In this document: piece by piece, positions 32,618-36,174 of the stretch
Position numbering within the stretch: position 1 is the stretch's first letter
Layout of the letters: each line of letters starts with the position of its first letter
Source: Bacteroidales bacterium
Lineage (GTDB): Bacteria; Bacteroidota; Bacteroidia; Bacteroidales; UBA10428
Direction of reading: 5' to 3'
Assembly (NCBI GenBank): GCA_016926205.1
Contig: JAFGPB010000068.1
Span: 1 to 36,174 of the forward strand
DNA length: 36,174 nt
The notes under the pieces: model-generated
The model's input: only the letters and a program-made list of their open reading frames with translations
Databases searched by the model: none
Told to the model about the DNA's origin: nothing
Made by a program: the position numbers and the translations under genes

Positions 32618-32771
32618 AAAATTTAATTTAAAATGCCAACAAGGTAATGAAAAGAATATTACGTTATCCAGCAGGTATTAAATTTTGTTCAAATCTTCTA
32701 TGGATTTCAAGCGGAAAGATATAAAACAGAACAAACCACACTATGATTTTTTCAGATACAGCTCCTTATTA

Positions 32772-32819
32772 CAAAAGCCGGTTGAAATTGACCACCCCAC
32801 GCCGGAGCAAACTGACCAC
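32772..32819 (-). repeat. Left end of IS21 element, two 24-bp repeat units
   Basis: Two adjacent 24-base units (32796-32819 and 32772-32795), read on the minus strand, each begin GTGGTCA(A/G)TTT and carry CCGGC. They are inverted copies of the units at the right end (35285-35380) and probably form transposase binding sites. Confidence 0.8.
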
Positions 32820-32884
32820 ATCGAAGTTGGTCCTGTAAAAGAGCATTCTCACGGTAAAAAGTGGTTAAACAAATTTATCCTTTT

Positions 32885-33637
32885 TTAATTCATTATCTCC
32901 ATATTTTTCTTTTTGTCCCGGATCTTCCTCAGAGACTCTCCTCTAAGTTCAATACGATGTGCGTCATGGGCGATCCGATCAAGGATGGCATCGGCAATGG
33001 TTTTTTCGCCAATGACCTCATGCCAGCAGTTAACAGGAAGCTGGGAGGTTATTATCATCGAAGCCCTGTTATGTCTGTCTTCAACTATTTCCATCAATAC
33101 AGATCTGTTGGCACTATCGATTGGAATGAGACCAAAATCATCGATTATGAGGAGATCCTGGCGTTCTATTTTCGATATTTCCTTCAGATAGGAACCATCG
33201 GCTTTGCCCATCTTTAGTCTTGAAAACAGTTTACCCAGGTTGGCATAATAGACCTTAAAACCAAACGTACAAGCCTGATGTCCAAGAGCTGTGGCAATAA
33301 AACTCTTTCCGATCCCGGTACTCCCTGTGATGATGATATTCTCATGCTTGCCAATGTAGTTGCATTCGGCAAATCGTATCAGCTGACCCCGGTCAAGGTT
33401 GCGATCCGCCTGATAATCGATGCTTTCCATGCATGACTGATAGCGGAACCTTGCATTGCGCAGTCTTCTTTCGAGGTTACGGTTTTGACGATCGTCCCAT
33501 TCTGCTTCAACCAGCCCACCTACCAGTTCATCTGCTGATAAAGCATTTTGTCTGGCATTTTCCAGGCTTGTTTCATACACTCTGGCCATGCCCCACAGCC
33601 TGAGCTTCTTTATCGTTTCAAGTGTTTTCTGTGTCAT
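32885..33637 (-). CDS. istB: IS21 helper ATPase IstB
   Basis: IstB is the AAA+ helper protein of IS21 elements, which loads on target DNA and activates the IstA transposase. The 250-residue protein has Walker A GSTGIGKS and Walker B LLIIDDFG, and the N-terminal helical IstB domain with MARVYETSLENARQNALSADELVGGLVEAEWDDR. Length is standard and the frame is intact. It starts 29 bases after the end of istA on the same strand. Confidence 0.95.
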   Translation of the reverse strand: MTQKTLETIKKLRLWGMARVYETSLENARQNALSADELVGGLVEAEWDDRQNRNLERRLRNARFRYQSCMESIDYQADRNLDRGQLIRFAECNYIGKHENIIITGSTGIGKSFIATALGHQACTFGFKVYYANLGKLFSRLKMGKADGSYLKEISKIERQDLLIIDDFGLIPIDSANRSVLMEIVEDRHNRASMIITSQLPVNCWHEVIGEKTIADAILDRIAHDAHRIELRGESLRKIRDKKKNMEIMN

Positions 33638-33666
33638 TGTTTTTGTGTAAGTTGATATTAATGGTT

Positions 33667-34812
33667 TTATTGATAATAGGACTCTCCGCGGATGTTCTCA
33701 TGGTCAGGGATCTCTGCTGTGATCTCCGCATAGGAAAGCATATCATACTTGTTTTCAAGGATCGATTTTATGGCATTGTATGAGTAATTTTCATATTCTA
33801 TTGCCCTTCGACAGGCTTTGATAAGCCTTTCTCTTCCAACCTTGCGCTCGAAGCCTAAAACCCCTTGACAGGCCTTATATGCCTGCTCGGGATGTGCCTT
33901 GCTGTCCATGAGCCGGGTAATAAATGTTTTTACATCGTTATCAATCGACTCAGCCCATTTTATAAAACGATCAGGGTTCCATTCAGTGATATACCTGTGC
34001 GTGCTGGCCAGATGGTCAGGGTTTGTTGTATAGCCGTATGGTTTTCGATCTCTTTTATGGCTGGCAATCAATACATAGTTGTAGAAAACATCTACCTGGG
34101 TAGTTGAGTACATCGCCTTTATTTTTTTTCCGATGTAACCGTAATGAACGCTGTAATAATGCTTATCTTCTTTCAGGCAGATATGTCCGTTTACTGATAC
34201 CGTTGAGTATTGCTGGCGCTTAAACTCATACGCAAGCGTCGGAAGGGGATGAAGTGCACTGCGTTCTATCTCTTCAAAGAGGTCCCTGCGACTGTATGGG
34301 CGGCCGGAGAACCTGGTGTTATTATGTTGTTCTGTAATCTTATATATTGCGGCATTCAGCTCCTCCAACGTATAAAAGACCCTTCTGTCAAGCACAGAGT
34401 ATATACGCTGGTAAGCTATCCTTACGGCTCCTTCAACCAGGGACTTGTCCTTGGGCTTATAGGATCTTGCCGGAAGTATTGTGGTGCTGTAATGCAGGGC
34501 AAAGTTCTCGAAAGCCTGATTGAGCGTGGGTTCATACAAAGAACTTTTTGTGACGGCACTTTTCAGATTATCCGGAACAATGGCCTTTGGAACTCCGCCA
34601 TAATAGACCAGGGCATGCTCACAACATGAGATAAAGTCTTCCTTGCATTGACTCAGTACCACTTCAACGTATGTCAGCTGGCTGGCGCCAAGTACCGATA
34701 TAAATACTTCTGCATTTGTTATCTCGCCAGTTGACTTGTTTACTAGGTGAAGCTTTTCTCCTGCAAAATCAATGTACATCTTATCGCCGGCAATGTGATC
34801 GATATGCATCAC
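33667..34812 (-). CDS. istA: IS21 transposase IstA, catalytic C-terminal part (separated by a frameshift)
   Basis: 381 residues in one frame, containing the integrase core with all three catalytic acidic residues: Asp in KMYIDFAGEK, Asp in AIVPDNLKSAV and Glu in SLVEGAVRIAYQR. The ATG at 34812 is probably not a real start. In the same frame just upstream the sequence reads YHYQQWLKRSKPVMHI, which is normal IstA sequence continuing from the N-terminal half. The two halves are therefore one gene, broken by a single-base shift at about 34848-34853. Whether this is decay, a programmed -1 shift or a sequencing error cannot be settled here. Confidence 0.9.
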   Translation of the reverse strand: MMHIDHIAGDKMYIDFAGEKLHLVNKSTGEITNAEVFISVLGASQLTYVEVVLSQCKEDFISCCEHALVYYGGVPKAIVPDNLKSAVTKSSLYEPTLNQAFENFALHYSTTILPARSYKPKDKSLVEGAVRIAYQRIYSVLDRRVFYTLEELNAAIYKITEQHNNTRFSGRPYSRRDLFEEIERSALHPLPTLAYEFKRQQYSTVSVNGHICLKEDKHYYSVHYGYIGKKIKAMYSTTQVDVFYNYVLIASHKRDRKPYGYTTNPDHLASTHRYITEWNPDRFIKWAESIDNDVKTFITRLMDSKAHPEQAYKACQGVLGFERKVGRERLIKACRRAIEYENYSYNAIKSILENKYDMLSYAEITAEIPDHENIRGESYYQ

Positions 34813-34826
34813 CGGTTTGCTTCTTT

Positions 34827-35210
34827 TTAGCCACTGCTGGTAATGGTATTTAACTGTGTTAGCCTGTAGCCATCAGGATGTTTGGCAAAGTATCTCTCCC
34901 AGAGTATCTGCCGGGTCATGCCTCTTCGTTTAAGCTCCTTTTCTATAGCAGGAAAGAGGGCCTCGAGCGTTTTGTATTTGTCAATGGGTTCCTGGACCAG
35001 GTTCTTACCAAATAGTTGGTCCAGCTCCTTGTCGCTTCTCGCTTCAACTTCATTAATTGTCAAACCAAGATGATGGAATATCTTAAGATATTTCTTTAAC
35101 GTATTACGCGATATACCCGTTAACTCGCTAATCTTTAGCTTCTTCTCACCCTGGCAATAGAGCCTTATAATCTGTCTTAGTTTACTCATGTTTATCGTTT
35201 TATTGGCCAT
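34827..35210 (-). CDS. istA: IS21 transposase IstA, N-terminal DNA-binding part (frameshifted)
   Basis: 127 residues with the helix-turn-helix DNA-binding region of IstA (KLRQIIRLYCQGEKKLKISELTGISRNTLKKYLKI). The family segment WERYFAKHPDGYRLTQLN follows, after which the frame ends in TITSSG and a stop. Moving to the -1 frame at GTTAAAT restores the IstA sequence and joins it to the catalytic part at 33667-34812; together they have the usual IstA length of about 510. The start is the ATG at 35208-35210; a second ATG at 35187-35189 is possible. Confidence 0.88.
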   Translation of the reverse strand: MANKTINMSKLRQIIRLYCQGEKKLKISELTGISRNTLKKYLKIFHHLGLTINEVEARSDKELDQLFGKNLVQEPIDKYKTLEALFPAIEKELKRRGMTRQILWERYFAKHPDGYRLTQLNTITSSG

Positions 35211-35284
35211 AATCCTGCTGTTAATAGTTATAGAAACAGCAAAGATTACAGCTTACTTTTTAAACATGAGAGGTGCTCTTTCAA

Positions 35285-35380
35285 GTGGTCAGTTTGCTCC
35301 GGCAAGGGGTGGTCAATTTCAACCGGCGCGAGGTGGTCAATTTAGTCCGGCGTCAGGTGGTCAATTTGACCGTTTTTTGC
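35285..35380 (+). repeat. Right end of IS21 element, four 24-bp direct repeats
   Basis: Four head-to-tail units of exactly 24 bases start at 35285, 35309, 35333 and 35357, each opening GTGGTCA(A/G)TTT; the first three share CCGGC at the same position and the fourth diverges there. The left end has only two such units, so the ends are asymmetric. Multiple end repeats are known in IS21-type elements as transposase binding sites. Confidence 0.88.
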
Positions 35381-35511
35381 ACCAGTAATTGGTTATATCT
35401 TTTGTTTATGGTGGGCAGTATTTCTTTTTCATCAATATTAAGCTTATAAACAACCGTATTGTTGTGGAATCGATCAAAAGAACCTCTTTAAATGTTAACC
35501 CAAAGATGCGG

Positions 35512-35681
35512 CTGTCCGACAAATTATATCTCACCGTATTTTTCTTTTCCGTTGGTTTCTGTAATTTTACTCATGTTGTGATTAGTTTGGCAAAAAACAA
35601 ATTTCAACACTTGGGGGAACTACTTTCAGCAAAGCTAAACTTTCGGGGAGCACCCTATCTTATATTATCTTAGTCGGACAG
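35512..35681. repeat. MITE-like element, 170 bp, with 9-bp terminal inverted repeats
   Basis: CTGTCCGAC at 35512-35520 is matched by its exact reverse complement GTCGGACAG at 35673-35681. The similarity continues inward imperfectly (the next bases are AAATTATA on one side and TAAGATAATA, read inward, on the other). The interior has no recognisable gene. It could be a miniature inverted-repeat element or the deleted remnant of a larger IS. It sits 14 bases before the start of the third DUF5916 gene. No target duplication is clear. Confidence 0.5.
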
Positions 35682-35695
35682 TAGTGTATTTTTTT

Positions 35696-36174
35696 ATGCA
35701 ATTACAAATAGTTCTATTATATCGCAAAGTCTTGATTTATTTGAAGATATGCATATTATTAGTTGTTTCAACATTTTGTTTATATGTTGATGTTAAAAGC
35801 CAGGATACCGTCATAATAAAAAGGTATACATCATCGATTGAGTTTGACGGTCATCCTTTTGAAGAGGCATGGGATGAATTGGGATATTTTCAATTGACTC
35901 AACACCAACCAAATTATGGCATGAAACCTATAGAAAAAAGTGAAATAATGATCACTTATGACAATGAATATGTTTGGATTGGAGCGAGACTTTATATGCA
36001 GGATGCAACAAAGATCGAAATTACTAGCAAGAAGAGGGATGACACGTCTGAATTCTATGATTCATTTGATGTTGCTTTGGATACCTATAATGACAATGAA
36101 AATTCATTGCTCTTTCATACAAAACCATCGGGCCTCAGAGCTGACTATTCTATTTCCAATGATGGTGTATTTGC
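35696..36174 (+). CDS. DUF5916 protein (copy 3), N-terminal part, runs off window
   Basis: An open frame from ATG 35696 to the window end (159 codons) encodes a signal/anchor region (about 15-36, LIYLKICILLVVSTFCLYVDVKSQ) and then the CBM9-like N-terminus of a DUF5916 protein. IEFDGHPFEEAWDELG, YDNEYVWIGARLYMQ, DTYNDNENSLLF and ADYSISND align closely with copy 1 (23346-25568), about half of residues being the same by eye. Codon third positions are much richer in A/T than in copy 1, and the gene lies next to an IS and a MITE-like element, so recent acquisition or relaxed composition is possible. The exact start is uncertain, since the first 14 residues are unusual for a signal peptide. Confidence 0.85.
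   Translation, partial: MQLQIVLLYRKVLIYLKICILLVVSTFCLYVDVKSQDTVIIKRYTSSIEFDGHPFEEAWDELGYFQLTQHQPNYGMKPIEKSEIMITYDNEYVWIGARLYMQDATKIEITSKKRDDTSEFYDSFDVALDTYNDNENSLLFHTKPSGLRADYSISNDGVF

Larger units (their letters stand above)
32770..35382 (-). mobile_element. IS21-family insertion sequence
   Basis: About 2.6 kb containing istA and istB in the usual order on the minus strand, bounded by related inverted repeats. The innermost repeat units (32796-32819 and 35285-35308) match as GTGGTCAGTTTGCTCCGGC on opposite strands. The tips are estimated from the end of the repeats (ACAAAAG on the left, TTTTTTGCA on the right) and are uncertain by a few bases. No target-site duplication is evident, and istA carries a frameshift, so the copy may be inactive. 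Confidence 0.85.

Noticed and set aside
32685-32888. 67-codon plus-strand frame
   Set aside because: It crosses the left end of the IS21 element and its repeats, so it is a chance or composite frame.
35188-35388. 66-codon plus-strand frame with a repeated Gly-Gln-Phe pattern
   Set aside because: The peptide repeats are only the translation of the 24-bp IS end repeats (24 is a multiple of 3).
35389-35673. 94-codon plus-strand frame between the IS and copy 3
   Set aside because: It spans the MITE-like element and has no recognisable domain; treated as a chance frame.

Overview
The window comes from a member of the Bacteroidota, most likely an uncultured Bacteroidales-type lineage. The evidence is: many exact matches to the Bacteroidota sigma-factor -7 motif TAnnTTTG upstream of genes; almost no Shine-Dalgarno sequences (greA is an exception); family-typical proteins (DUF5916 outer-membrane-like proteins, DUF151 bifunctional nuclease with a UVR tail, a ClpP with the usual Bacteroidota N-terminal extension); and an IS21-type element. 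Most of the window is housekeeping chromosome. The right-hand 6 kb is accessory and more AT-rich.

Layout. 1-252 (minus): the first 21 codons of what looks like trpE, preceded by an 18-codon leader peptide with three consecutive Trp codons, a terminator-type hairpin, a competing pairing and a promoter. Together these form a textbook ribosome-mediated trp attenuator, and it is the most striking regulatory element here. 279-3756 (minus): tRNA-Leu(UAG), trigger factor, clpP and clpX, the protein quality-control cluster. 3844-6638 (minus): tatC, lptB and a DUF362 ferredoxin-like protein. 6903-9095 (plus): recQ. 9102-13822 (minus): a likely operon of DUF151 nuclease, soluble hybrid histidine kinase and membrane GT2 glycosyltransferase. 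14078-19268 (plus): rplU (with a long basic tail), rpmA, serS, an EamA transporter, an S41 lipoprotein protease and ruvC. 19347-23149 (minus): dCMP deaminase with ctpA; a single-pass membrane protein; and greA with a HIT hydrolase.

23346-32617: two large DUF5916 proteins flank lipA with a small TPR-like exported protein, an S8 subtilase with a large insertion, and an exported nitroreductase-like protein. 32770-35382: an IS21-family element (istB, and an istA broken by one frameshift) with 24-bp direct-repeat arrays at its ends. 35512-35681: a 170-bp MITE-like inverted-repeat element. 35696-end: the start of a third DUF5916 gene, AT-rich and running off the window.

Several database-style long starts are overruled here because a promoter motif lies inside the longer reading frame or because the upstream start is only TTG/GTG (lipA, dCMP deaminase, DUF151 protein, greA, tig, the 20 kb membrane protein, the S8 protease). 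No CRISPR array, rRNA or prophage was seen. All functional calls are from reading motifs by eye; no database search was run.
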